This document shows, piece after piece, positions 21,401-29,964 of a DNA stretch of 64,000 nt. The DNA comes from Vicinamibacterales bacterium. Its GTDB lineage: Bacteria > Acidobacteriota > Vicinamibacteria > Vicinamibacterales > UBA8438. The DNA is taken from assembly GCA_958296065.1 (NCBI GenBank), contig CATQHX010000070.1, forward strand, positions 109,957 to 173,956, read 5' to 3'. The notes below the pieces were generated by a model. That model did no database searches. It had not been told where the DNA came from and saw nothing but the letters and a program-made list of their open reading frames with translations. Position 1 is the stretch's first letter. Each line of letters begins with the position of its first letter. A program made the position numbers and the translations under genes.

Positions 21401-23800
21401 GTGAGCGGACGACCGATCTCCTTCCGGGTCGCGCTGGCCTGGGTGTTCCTCTGCCTGATGACCGTCCCAAACGCGGCGGCCCAACCACCGGCAGCGACCC
21501 CACCACTGGCAGCGACCCCACCACTGGCAGCGACCCCACCACTGGCAGCTCGGCCGGCGGGGACGCACGGTCTGGCCCAGGGAGGGACGGCCGGCGCCGA
21601 GTTGCTGCGGACTACCGTCCGCCGCTACTGCCTCGCGTGCCACAACGACCGGACGTTGACAGCGGGGCTGTCGCTGCAGGGCGTGGACGCCGCTCGTGTC
21701 GCCGAGCACGCTCCCGTCCTCGAGAAGGTGCTACAAAAGCTGCGGGCCGGCGAGATGCCGCCGGCGGGCCGCCCGCGTCCCAACGCCGAAACCACCGCCG
21801 GCTTGACAGCGTGGCTCGAGACCGCGCTCGACCGCGAGGCCGCCGCCAACCCCAACCCCGGCGCACCCGCCATCCATCGGCTGAACCGGGCCGAGTACCG
21901 CAACGCGGTCCGTGACCTGCTCGGGCTCGACCTCGACCACGCCCGCGACCTGCCCGCGGACGATTCCGGCTACGGGTTCGACAACATCGGCGACGTGCTG
22001 ACCGTCTCGCCGCTGCACGTCGAGCAGTACGTCGCGGCGGCGCGGCGCGTCAGCCGGCTGGCGGTCGGCAGCCTGACCCCGCGCCCGGTGGTCGAGCGCT
22101 ACGAGCCGCCCGACGGGACCACCGACGAGGCAATCGCCGGGCTGCCCCCCAACGAGCGGGGCGGCATCCTGTTCCGCCGCTACTTCGCGTTCGATGCCGA
22201 CTACACGCTCACCGTACGCGTGCGCGGGCGGCGCACCACCGGAATGCCGCCGCCCCGCCTGGACGTCCGCGTCGACGGCCGGCGGGTCCGGCTGGTCGAC
22301 GCCGACTTCGATCCCGAGGAGGCGAACCAACTCACCCGCAACTTCGAGCTGCGGTTGCCGCTGCCGGCTGGAGAGCACGAGATCGGCGCAGGTTTCCTCA
22401 CCGAGTACGCGCGGAGCGAGGACGGCGCAGAGACGAACGACTACGCGGTCGACTACGTGCTCGTGGGCGGCCCCTACGACGCGGCCGGCCCGGGCGAGAC
22501 CGACGTACAGCGCGGCATCTTCGTTTGCAGGCCCGTGGCGGACGAACCGGAGGAGCCGTGCGCGCGGCGGATCCTGACGCGGCTGGCCCGCCGCGCCTAT
22601 CGGCGACCGGTCGCCGCGGCCGACATCGACCCGCTGCTCGACCTGTTCGCCATCGGGCGCGCCGACGGGGACCGCTTCGAAGACGGCATCGAGATGGCGC
22701 TGAGCGGCGTGCTGGTCTCACCGAGCTTCCTGTTCCGGGCGCCTGGCGCGCCGGAAGGAATCGAGCCCGGGTCGGCATACCGCCTCGCGGACATCGACCT
22801 GGCCTCGCGCCTGTCCTTCTTCCTGTGGAGCAGCATCCCCGACGAGGAACTGCTCGACCTCGCCGAGCGCAGCCGGCTGAGCGACCCGGCGGTGCTCGAC
22901 GGACAGATCGCCCGGATGCTGGCCGATCCGAAGGCCGGAGCGCTGGTGGAGAACTTCGGCGGCCAGTGGCTGCACCTGCGCAATGTGGCCGAGTGGACGC
23001 CCGACCCGGTGCGGTTCGCCGACTTCGACGACGCGCTGCGCTACGCCTTCGAGCGCGAGACCGAACTGTTTCTCGATTACCTGATCCGCGAGGACCGCAG
23101 CGTCCTGGAGCTGATCGACGCCGACTACACGTTCCTCAACGAGCGGCTCGCCGGCTTCTACGGCGTCGACGGGGTGAACGGCGGCTACTTCCGCCGCGTC
23201 CCGCTCGAGGGCACCGCACGCGGCGGCATCCTGACGCACGGCAGCGTGCTGATGGTCACCTCGTACCCCACGCGAACGTCGCCGGTGCTGCGCGGCAAGT
23301 GGGTGCTCGAGAACCTGCTCGGCGCGCCCCCTCCACCCCCGCCGCCGGACGTGCCGGCACTGGAAGCCGGCGCGGAGACCTCGGCGGGCAGCCTGCGCGA
23401 GGCGTTGGAGCGGCACCGCGCCAACCCAGCCTGTGCCGCCTGCCACGCCAAGCTCGACCCGCTCGGATTTGCGCTTGAGAACTTCGACGCGGTCGGCGCG
23501 TACCGGACCGAAGACGAAGGTGCAACCGTCGAGGCGTCGGGCGCGCTGCCGGACGGCACGCTCGTCGACGGCCCAGCGGGCCTGCGGCGCGTGCTGCGGA
23601 ACCGCCGCGACGAGTTCGTGGAGACGCTGGCCGCGAAGCTGCTGACCTATGCCATCGGCCGAGGCCTCGAATCGTACGATCAGCCGGCGGTGCGGGAGGT
23701 CCGGCGCCGCGTCGCGGCCTCGGACTACCGCTTCTCGGCGCTGGTCTCGGCCATCGTCGATAGCGTACCATTCCGCCTGAGGAGGATTCCGGAGCCATGA
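21401..23800 (+). CDS. DUF1592/DUF1588/DUF1585 planctomycete-type cytochrome protein
   Basis: About 799 residues, exported (signal peptide ISFRVALAWVFLCLMTVPNAAAQ). After an Ala/Pro/Thr linker comes a cytochrome c-like heme site CLACHND (~res 78), then DUF1587 (RLNRAEYRNAVRDLLGLD), a carbohydrate-binding-like beta domain, DUF1595, DUF1592 (FGGQWLHLRNV...), DUF1588 with CAACHAKLDPLGFALENFD, and DUF1585 at the end. Large multidomain proteins of this kind are typical of Planctomycetes and Acidobacteria and are thought to act in periplasmic polymer oxidation, which is unproven. The stop overlaps the DUF1552 start (ATGA). The GTG at 21401 is chosen from the -10 spacing; an ATG at 21383 is inside that element. 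Confidence 0.9.
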   Translation: MSGRPISFRVALAWVFLCLMTVPNAAAQPPAATPPLAATPPLAATPPLAARPAGTHGLAQGGTAGAELLRTTVRRYCLACHNDRTLTAGLSLQGVDAARVAEHAPVLEKVLQKLRAGEMPPAGRPRPNAETTAGLTAWLETALDREAAANPNPGAPAIHRLNRAEYRNAVRDLLGLDLDHARDLPADDSGYGFDNIGDVLTVSPLHVEQYVAAARRVSRLAVGSLTPRPVVERYEPPDGTTDEAIAGLPPNERGGILFRRYFAFDADYTLTVRVRGRRTTGMPPPRLDVRVDGRRVRLVDADFDPEEANQLTRNFELRLPLPAGEHEIGAGFLTEYARSEDGAETNDYAVDYVLVGGPYDAAGPGETDVQRGIFVCRPVADEPEEPCARRILTRLARRAYRRPVAAADIDPLLDLFAIGRADGDRFEDGIEMALSGVLVSPSFLFRAPGAPEGIEPGSAYRLADIDLASRLSFFLWSSIPDEELLDLAERSRLSDPAVLDGQIARMLADPKAGALVENFGGQWLHLRNVAEWTPDPVRFADFDDALRYAFERETELFLDYLIREDRSVLELIDADYTFLNERLAGFYGVDGVNGGYFRRVPLEGTARGGILTHGSVLMVTSYPTRTSPVLRGKWVLENLLGAPPPPPPPDVPALEAGAETSAGSLREALERHRANPACAACHAKLDPLGFALENFDAVGAYRTEDEGATVEASGALPDGTLVDGPAGLRRVLRNRRDEFVETLAAKLLTYAIGRGLESYDQPAVREVRRRVAASDYRFSALVSAIVDSVPFRLRRIPEP
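21485..21552 (+). repeat. 18-bp tandem repeats in the DUF1592 gene linker
   Basis: GCAGCGACCCCACCACTG is repeated three to four times and encodes AATPPL. It forms the Pro/Ala-rich linker between signal peptide and cytochrome domain. Confidence 0.8.
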
Positions 23801-25131
23801 TCACCGGAAAAGCGCTGCCCCGCCGCACCTTCCTGCGAGGCATGGGCGCCACCGTCGCCTTGCCGTTCCTCGACGCGATGACGCCGGCGTTCGCGCGAGC
23901 GTCGACGCCGGTCACCCGGGTTGCGTTCGTCTACACGGCCAACGGCATCATCATGCAGGACTGGACGCCGGACGAGGAGGGCCCCGGCTTCGCGTTCAGC
24001 AAGACGCTGATGCCGGTCGAGCCGTTCCGCGACGACCTGCTCGTCCTCACCGGTCTCGCGCATCGCAACGGCGAGGCGCTCGGCGACGGCCCCGGCGACC
24101 ACGCCCGCGCCGGCGCGAGCTGGCTGACCGGCGTGCATCCGAAGAAGACGAGGGGCGCCGACATCCGCAACGGCATGTCGGTGGACCAGATGCTGGCCGA
24201 GACGATCGGCCGCGACGCCCCGCTTCCGTCCCTGGAGCTGGGGCTGCAGGACGTACGGATGGTCGGCGGCTGCGACTCCGGCTACAGTTGCGCCTACAGC
24301 AACACCATCTCGTGGAGCTCGCCGACCACCCCGCTGCCCTACGAGAACAACCCGAGCCGGGTGTTCGCGAGGCTGTTCGGCGACGGGGACACCACCGACC
24401 CGGCGGTGCGGGCGGTCCGCGCACGGCAGAACCGGAGCCTGCTCGACTTCGTGCGCGACGACGCGGCCCGCCTGCGCACCACCCTCGGCGCCGGCGACCG
24501 GCGCAAGCTGGGCGACTACCTCGACTCGGTGCGCGAGGTGGAGCGCCGTATCCGGAACGCCCGTTACGACGGAATCGATCTGCCGGTCCTCGACCGTCCG
24601 GACGGTATTCCGCCGACCTTCGAGGAGCACATCCGGCTGATGTCGGACCTGGTCACCATCGCGTTCCAGGCCGACCTGACGCGCGTGGTAACCCTGATGT
24701 ACAGCCGCGAGGGGGGCAACCGGACGTACCGCTCCATCGGGGTCCCCGACGCGCACCACGGGCTGTCGCACCACCAGAACGATCCGGAGAAGATGGCCCG
24801 GCTGGCGATGATCGACCGGCACCACGTGGCGATGCTCGCCTACTTCCTCGGAAAGCTGCGGGACGCGCAGGACGAGAACGGATCGCTGCTCGACCACTCG
24901 ATGGTCGTCTACGGGAGTAGCCTGAGCGACTCGAACGCGCACACGCACGACGACCTGCCGACGCTGGTGGCCGGCGGCGGCGGCGGCACGTTGCGCGGCG
25001 GGCGTCACCTGCGGTACTCCAACGGCACGCCGATGACCAACCTGTTCCTGACGCTGCTCGACCGCCTGGAAGTGCATCGGGACCAGATCGGCGACAGCAC
25101 GGGCCGGATCGCGCACCTGAGCGAGTTGTAG
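23797..25131 (+). CDS. DUF1552 Tat-exported protein
   Basis: A 444-residue protein starting MITGKALPRRTFLRGMGATV, a twin-arginine signal. The rest matches DUF1552: VAFVYTANGIIMQDWTP, LTGLAHRNGEALGDGPGDHARAGASWLTG, SVDQMLAETIG, YSREGGNRTYRSIGVPDAHHGLSHH and LDHSMVVYGSSLSDSNAHTHDDLP. Distant similarity to the alkaline-phosphatase/sulfatase fold (DUF1501) suggests a hydrolase, unproven. It overlaps the DUF1592 stop by 4 nt, and the pair is almost always found together. Tat export suggests it folds, possibly with a cofactor, before secretion. Confidence 0.9.
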   Translation: MITGKALPRRTFLRGMGATVALPFLDAMTPAFARASTPVTRVAFVYTANGIIMQDWTPDEEGPGFAFSKTLMPVEPFRDDLLVLTGLAHRNGEALGDGPGDHARAGASWLTGVHPKKTRGADIRNGMSVDQMLAETIGRDAPLPSLELGLQDVRMVGGCDSGYSCAYSNTISWSSPTTPLPYENNPSRVFARLFGDGDTTDPAVRAVRARQNRSLLDFVRDDAARLRTTLGAGDRRKLGDYLDSVREVERRIRNARYDGIDLPVLDRPDGIPPTFEEHIRLMSDLVTIAFQADLTRVVTLMYSREGGNRTYRSIGVPDAHHGLSHHQNDPEKMARLAMIDRHHVAMLAYFLGKLRDAQDENGSLLDHSMVVYGSSLSDSNAHTHDDLPTLVAGGGGGTLRGGRHLRYSNGTPMTNLFLTLLDRLEVHRDQIGDSTGRIAHLSEL

Positions 25132-25132
25132 G

Positions 25133-25445
25133 CGGCAGGTCAGCGCGCACGTGACCCAGCGTGCACGTGGCCCAGCGCGGTGTCGGGCGGCGTTCCAGCC
25201 GGGACAGGACTGCCCGGTGATACTGGGATTCGACCAGGCCAGCGCGACGAGAGCATTGACGTCGAGCAGCAAGCGGCGCTCAGACAATGCCATCCTCGTC
25301 GAGGGCCCTCTGAACGCGGGAAGCCGGAATCACAGGTGTTCCGGGCGGCACATCGAACGCCGGAAACCGACCCTTTCCTGCGCCTCGCTTCATAGGCTCG
25401 GGCTCGAGCGCTTGTCGGGCCATGTCCGAAAGGACATCCCGAGTG
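25133..25445 (-). pseudogene. Remnant of a vapBC pair
   Basis: Between the convergent DUF1552 and tannase genes. On the minus strand the C-terminal half of a VapB survives (RDVLSDMARQALEPEPMK...FPVPPG-like FPAFDVPPGTPVIP, RALDEDGIV, stop at 25280). It overlaps the start of a PIN toxin at 25293 (MALSERRLLLDVNALVALAWSNPS ... RWVTCALT), which runs into the DUF1552 3' end after ~50 codons. The antitoxin has no DNA-binding N-terminus and the toxin lacks most of its acidic residues, so the module is dead. Confidence 0.6.
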
Positions 25446-26993
25446 CTACGGCACGACACAGGCAAAGCTCGCCTCGTCGTTCGGATCCCCCGTCCCGTCG
25501 TGAACCGCCGCCTGCGGGTAGGGACACAGTGGCCGGGTCATCGTCGGCTCTCCGTCCCGATCCAGCTTCGATGCGAGCAGGCGCTCGGGCGCTCTGCCTT
25601 CCTCCACCCAGGCGCGGATGGCCTCCACCCAGTCGACGCGGTCGGGGCCGGGGCCGCCGGCGCAGTGGAGCACGCCCGGTAGCATGTAGAGTCGCGCGTA
25701 GTCCCGGGCCGCCGGGTCGCCGGCTTCCAGCCGCTCGTAGTAGTCGATGGTCCCGAGGGGGGCCAGCGCCAGGTCGGACCAGCCGGTCCAGTAGATGATC
25801 TTCCCGCCGCGGTCCCGGAAGGCGCTCAGGTCGGTGTCGGTCGCGTTGAGAATGGCCGCCGTCTCCGCGACGTCCTCCTTCCAGTTCGAGAAGCCGTACC
25901 GCGTGTAGTCCCAGTCGGGATCGTCGAAGACGAAGTACTTGAAGAGCTCGGTGCCGAAGCCGTACTGCGCGTTGGGAACGCCGGCCGCCCGGCGCTGCGG
26001 GGAGCCGACCACCCACGAGTCCCAACCGCCGCGGTCGTCCTCGCCGCCGTAGTTGAAGCCGTGATAGATCGACTCGCCGTTCGAGGTCGGGCCGTCGTAG
26101 ACGGTGTTGATGGCGGCGAGTTGCGCCGCGGTGACGCAGCCGTCGCCCGGACGGTCTCCCGCGCAGCGCGGCAGGTCCTCCGGCTCGAAGCCGCACCCGC
26201 GCGGGTCGTTGAGCACGCCGTCCTCGACCCCGTCGTCCGCGTCGCAGGCGGCGAGGATGCTCGACCCGAGCAGCTCGAGCGTCGCAGGCGTCAGCACCGG
26301 CGAGTCGATTTCGCCGTCCGGAAAGATGGCCTGCTGGTTCTGCACGAAGCCCGCGGTGATGCCGGTCCAGTCGTAGGCGGGGGCCGCGGCGACGATGCCG
26401 TCGAAGTCCTCCGGATAGCGCTGCGACTCCATCATCGCCTGCCCGCCGCCCCGCGAGCAGCCGACGAAGTAGGAGTAGTCGGCGGGCCGTTCGTAGTAGT
26501 GCGCGATGACGGATTTCGCCGCCTCCGCCGTCAGGTGGACGGCGCGGTGGCCGAAGTTCTCCTGCCGCCGGGGATGATTGAGCGCCCAGCCCGCCTCGAT
26601 GCCGCTGCCGGTGTGCCCGGTGTCGGTCCCGACCGTCGCGTAGCCGCGCTGCAGCGGGCTGCCGCCGTGGGCGTACAACGTGCGCGCCTGGTTCTGCACG
26701 CTGCCGACGAAGCCGCCGCCGCCGCCCATCAGGAAGCGGCCGTTCCAGTCGTCGGGCAGGAGCAGCTCGAAGTTGATCTCCGTCTCGATGACTCCCGTCA
26801 CCCTGCAATGCGCCGGAAGCCCGGCCGCGTGCGGTACTGGGTCGGCCGTACCGATGTGCAGATCGATCAGCTCCAGCCCCGTCAGATCGGTGCACGCGGA
26901 CGCGGATTGGGCAGCCGGGGTCGAGCACGCGGCGATCGCGGCGAGACCGGCGGCAACGGCGAGCCTCACGAGCTGGCGGCGGATGCGGGACAT
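25446..26993 (-). CDS. Tannase/feruloyl esterase family protein
   Basis: A 515-residue secreted alpha/beta hydrolase, beginning with a lipoprotein-like signal (RRQLVRLAVAAGLAAIAACS; Cys would be lipidated). The nucleophile is Ser in VGCSRGGGQAMME. The acid and base are likely Asp in YWTGWSDLALAP and His in GVLHCAGGPGPD. Cys pairs fit the tannase-family disulfides. ATG 26993 has AAGGAG 6 nt upstream and is preferred over one 11 codons earlier. It would cleave ester bonds of plant phenolics such as ferulate or gallate esters; the substrate is not deducible. Confidence 0.9.
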   Translation of the reverse strand: MSRIRRQLVRLAVAAGLAAIAACSTPAAQSASACTDLTGLELIDLHIGTADPVPHAAGLPAHCRVTGVIETEINFELLLPDDWNGRFLMGGGGGFVGSVQNQARTLYAHGGSPLQRGYATVGTDTGHTGSGIEAGWALNHPRRQENFGHRAVHLTAEAAKSVIAHYYERPADYSYFVGCSRGGGQAMMESQRYPEDFDGIVAAAPAYDWTGITAGFVQNQQAIFPDGEIDSPVLTPATLELLGSSILAACDADDGVEDGVLNDPRGCGFEPEDLPRCAGDRPGDGCVTAAQLAAINTVYDGPTSNGESIYHGFNYGGEDDRGGWDSWVVGSPQRRAAGVPNAQYGFGTELFKYFVFDDPDWDYTRYGFSNWKEDVAETAAILNATDTDLSAFRDRGGKIIYWTGWSDLALAPLGTIDYYERLEAGDPAARDYARLYMLPGVLHCAGGPGPDRVDWVEAIRAWVEEGRAPERLLASKLDRDGEPTMTRPLCPYPQAAVHDGTGDPNDEASFACVVP

Positions 26994-27069
26994 CTTGAGC
27001 TCCTTGGTATCGTCCGGACGCTCCAACCCTATCAGCGTCGCACCGCTCTCTCAAGGCCGCCGGGCCTGG

Positions 27070-27118
27070 GAGCTTGCGCCGCGGGACGCAGCGCAGCGAA
27101 GTGTTGAGGCGCAAGCTC
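27070..27118. repeat. Dispersed palindromic repeat, copy 1
   Basis: Perfect 11-bp inverted repeat GAGCTTGCGCC (27070-27080) / GGCGCAAGCTC (27108-27118) around a 27-bp centre containing GCAGCG and GAAGTG. A second copy of the whole element, ~80% alike, is at 55557-55605. It lies in the 283-bp gap between tannase and CoA-transferase, which otherwise holds only their promoters. Confidence 0.7.
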
Positions 27119-27260
27119 ATGGAGCCGACATGGCCCTTCGTGCCGGCGCCCCTTCACCTGCCCTCCGGCGCAACCCGACTTTTCGGCCGGACGCAGTTGG
27201 CGGTCCGGGCCGGCGGCTCGAACATGCCGGCGGCGCAGGGGACGGAGCTCCGCGCCCGCA

Positions 27261-27266
27261 TATAAT
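27261..27266 (+). promoter_or_regulatory. -10 element of the CoA-transferase/CHRD transcript
   Basis: Consensus TATAAT, 10 nt before the ATG at 27277. The leader would be about 4 nt, with no Shine-Dalgarno. Confidence 0.5.
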
Positions 27267-27276
27267 CGCGGCACCC

Positions 27277-28497
27277 ATGCCTCCTCTCGACGGACTGCGC
27301 GTGCTCGACCTCACCCGGGTACTGGCCGGACCCTACTGCGCCATGATGCTGGGCGACATGGGCGCCGAGGTGCTGAAGATCGAGGAACCGACCCACGGCG
27401 ACGACACGCGCGCGTGGGCGCCCCACCGCGACGGTTGGAGCACGTTCTTTCTCGGCCTGAACCGGAGCAAGAAGAGCGTCGCGCTCGACCTGAAGTCCGC
27501 GGCCGGCGCCACCGCCCTCCGCCGCCTCATCGCGACCGCCGACGTGCTGATCGAGAACTTCCGCCCGGGGAGCCTGGCGAAGCTCGGCTTCAGCTACGAG
27601 GCCGTTGCCGAGTTGAATCCCCGGCTGGTCTATTGCTCGGTCACCGGTTACGGCCAGATCGGCTCCAAGAAGGACCTGCCCGGTTACGACGCGGTCATTC
27701 AGGCCGAAAGCGGGCTGATGGACGTCACCGGTCAGCGCGACGGGCCGCCGACGAGAGTCGGTGTAGCGATAACCGACTACCTGGCGGGCCTCTACGCGAT
27801 GAACGGCATCCTGCTCGCCCTGCGCGATCGCGACCGGACCGGTCGGGGCCAGCACGTCGACATCGCGCTGATGGATGCGATGACGTCGGCGCTCGCACTG
27901 CCCGCCGGCATCTACTTCAACACCGGCGAGGCGCCGGGGCGCGAGGGTAACCAGCACCACACGCTGACCCCTTACGAGACGATCGAGGTCGCGGACGGGC
28001 TGGTCGTCGTCGCCGTCGGCAACGAGCGGCTCTGGAAGCAGTTCTGCAACGCCGTCGGCGCCGGCGATCTCGAGAACCACCCGCGCTACGCGACCAACAC
28101 GGACCGGATGGCGCACCGGCCGCAACTCATCGCGGAGTTGACGCCGCGCCTGGCGAAGTACGCGCGCGACGCGCTGATCGAGCGCCTGCGCGCCCACAGC
28201 GTGCCGTGCGCGCAGGTACGAACCATCGGGGAAGCGCTGGAAGACCCCCACCTGCGGGAGCGGGGCATGGTCCTCGACATTCCGCACGGCGACCTCGGCG
28301 CGATGCGCAGCCTCGGCAACCCGATACGGCTTTCGCGCACGCCGGCCGTCATTCGCCGCCCACCGCCGGCGCTGGGCGAGCACAACCAGGAAGTCCTGGA
28401 GTCGCTCGGCGCGGAAGACGACTCACACGAAGACCGGCAGCCCGTCGGCGCGAGCACGCGAGCCGTCGGCGCAAGCACGCGAGGAGTGGACCGATGA
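27277..28497 (+). CDS. CaiB/BaiF family III CoA-transferase
   Basis: A 406-residue enzyme that moves CoA between carboxylic acids. MPPLDGLRVLDLTRVLAGPYCAMMLGDMGAEVLKIE is the classic family start. The catalytic Asp is expected in VGVAITDYLAGLYA, and GRGQHVDIALMDAM and GNEHHTLTPYETIEV-like blocks follow. The donor and acceptor acids are unknown; formyl-CoA, carnitine and succinyl/benzylsuccinate types are alternatives. The extreme C-terminus has a 21-bp direct repeat (PVGASTRAVGASTRG). Its stop overlaps the CHRD start (ATGA). Confidence 0.92.
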   Translation: MPPLDGLRVLDLTRVLAGPYCAMMLGDMGAEVLKIEEPTHGDDTRAWAPHRDGWSTFFLGLNRSKKSVALDLKSAAGATALRRLIATADVLIENFRPGSLAKLGFSYEAVAELNPRLVYCSVTGYGQIGSKKDLPGYDAVIQAESGLMDVTGQRDGPPTRVGVAITDYLAGLYAMNGILLALRDRDRTGRGQHVDIALMDAMTSALALPAGIYFNTGEAPGREGNQHHTLTPYETIEVADGLVVVAVGNERLWKQFCNAVGAGDLENHPRYATNTDRMAHRPQLIAELTPRLAKYARDALIERLRAHSVPCAQVRTIGEALEDPHLRERGMVLDIPHGDLGAMRSLGNPIRLSRTPAVIRRPPPALGEHNQEVLESLGAEDDSHEDRQPVGASTRAVGASTRGVDR

Positions 28498-28949
28498 CCA
28501 GCAGCAGGAAGACTTCGACGTTCGCTCTGGCCGCGCTGGCCGCGGTGTGCTTCGTAGCAGGCGCGGAAGCCCAGGACGCCCAGCACTACGGTGAGCGCCT
28601 GTCGCGGATGCCTGTCGATTTGCGAACCACATCCGCCATTTCCGGCGCAGGGACCGTCAGTGCCGAGCTGCTCGGCAACGAGCTCACGATAACCGTGCGG
28701 TTCAGCGGACTGAGCTCCGAAGTGACCGCGGCGCACGTGCACAACGCGCCGGTCGCCCGCCGCGGCGGCGTCGCCTTCCCCGTCGAGGTCGGCAACGCCG
28801 GGGGCACTGCGGGCGAGATTGTCGATACCGTGACGCTGACCGACGATCAGGTCGCCGAGCTCAGAGGCGAACGCTACTACGTGCAGATCCACACGGAGAA
28901 CAATCCCGGCGGCGAGCTCCGCGGCTGGCTCCTGCGGCACGACGACTGA
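28494..28949 (+). CDS. Secreted CHRD domain protein
   Basis: A 151-residue exported protein. Signal peptide TFALAALAAVCFVAGAEAQ. The CHRD motifs GAGTVSAELLGNELTITVRFSGLSSEVTAAHVHNAP and RYYVQIHTENNPGGELRGWL are clear. It is a small beta-sandwich related to the chordin domain, usually exported, with no known activity in bacteria. GAGGAG lies 8 nt upstream of the ATG, which overlaps the CoA-transferase stop. Confidence 0.9.
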   Translation: MTSSRKTSTFALAALAAVCFVAGAEAQDAQHYGERLSRMPVDLRTTSAISGAGTVSAELLGNELTITVRFSGLSSEVTAAHVHNAPVARRGGVAFPVEVGNAGGTAGEIVDTVTLTDDQVAELRGERYYVQIHTENNPGGELRGWLLRHDD

Positions 28950-29056
28950 GGCGCCGGGTTCCGTGGTAGCATGCTTTTCGGGTCCACCGACAGGGCCTGC
29001 GTGAACTCGACTCGACAGCGCCCCGCTCCCGGGGCGTTGCAGCGGAAAGCCTCGGT

Positions 29057-29926
29057 ATGACGAACGGCAACCCAACGCTGCTGCAGGATCTGCTGGATCG
29101 TGTGAAGCAACTGCCGCCCGCGGTCGGGCTGGCCGCCGCGGTCATCGCGGTAGCGGTCATCGGCTATCTCTTCGTGGACGTGCAACCGGCACCGGAGCAG
29201 GAAGTGGTCGAAGCGCCGCCGCCGGAGCCGGAACCCGAGCCCGAGCCGGAACCCGAGCCGGAACCGGAACCCGAGCCCGAGCCGGAACCCGAGCCGGAAC
29301 CCGAGATCGAGATACCGCCGCTCAACGACAGCGACGAGGTCGTTCGCGAGCTGGCCGGCGCATTGTCCGCGAATCCGGAGCTCGCGAGCTGGCTCGTCAC
29401 CGACGAGCTCGTCCGAACGTTCGTCGTCGTCATCGACAACGTTGCCGAGGGCACCAACCCCTCGCAACACGTGCCGTTTCTCCGCCCCGACGGCCGCTTC
29501 CAGATCGACGGTGAAGAGTCGGCGCCGCGGATGTCCGCGGCCAGCCATGCACGCTACAACCACGTGGCGGCGCTGGTGACCTCGCTCGACGCCGAGGGGA
29601 TAGGCGAGTTGTACGCGCGCCTGCGCCCGCTGATGGAAGAAGCCTACGAAGAGCTCGGCCAGCCGGGCAGCGCGTTCGAGGACACGGTGTGGCGGGCGGT
29701 CGCTCATCTGCTGAACGCGCCGGTCATCGAAGGTCAGCCCGCCCTGGTGGCGCGGGGCCCGCTGTACTTGTACGCCGACGAGACGCTGGAGTACCTGTCG
29801 CCGGCGCAACGACAGTTGATCGGCATGGGCCCGGACAACCAGCGCCGGGTGCAGCAGAAGGTCCGGGAGATCGCGGCGGCCATCGGACTCACCGACCTGC
29901 CCCGCCCCCACGTCGTGCGACGTTAA
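29057..29926 (+). CDS. DUF3014 membrane-anchored protein with Glu-Pro repeat
   Basis: A 289-residue protein with a single N-terminal transmembrane helix (VGLAAAVIAVAVIGYLFV, ~23-41). A rigid (Glu-Pro)n linker of ~28 residues comes next (PEPEPE repeat, 29223-29312), then the DUF3014 domain (PPLNDSDEVVRELAGALS, LVRTFVVVIDNVAEG, MSAASHARYNHVAALVTSLD, LVARGPLYLYADETLEYLSPAQRQL). Extended Pro-Glu linkers like this one (compare Pro-Lys in TonB) span the periplasm. Function unknown. It ends 38 nt before nadE. Confidence 0.85.
   Translation: MTNGNPTLLQDLLDRVKQLPPAVGLAAAVIAVAVIGYLFVDVQPAPEQEVVEAPPPEPEPEPEPEPEPEPEPEPEPEPEPEPEIEIPPLNDSDEVVRELAGALSANPELASWLVTDELVRTFVVVIDNVAEGTNPSQHVPFLRPDGRFQIDGEESAPRMSAASHARYNHVAALVTSLDAEGIGELYARLRPLMEEAYEELGQPGSAFEDTVWRAVAHLLNAPVIEGQPALVARGPLYLYADETLEYLSPAQRQLIGMGPDNQRRVQQKVREIAAAIGLTDLPRPHVVRR
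29223..29312 (+). repeat. Tandem (GAGCCGGAACCC)n coding repeat
   Basis: About seven and a half near-perfect 12-bp units encoding Glu-Pro dipeptides in the DUF3014 protein linker. Such a region is prone to length change by slippage. Confidence 0.85.
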
Positions 29927-29964
29927 GCAGGTTCCGGGCCGGGACGCCCTGCCTCGATTTCCCG

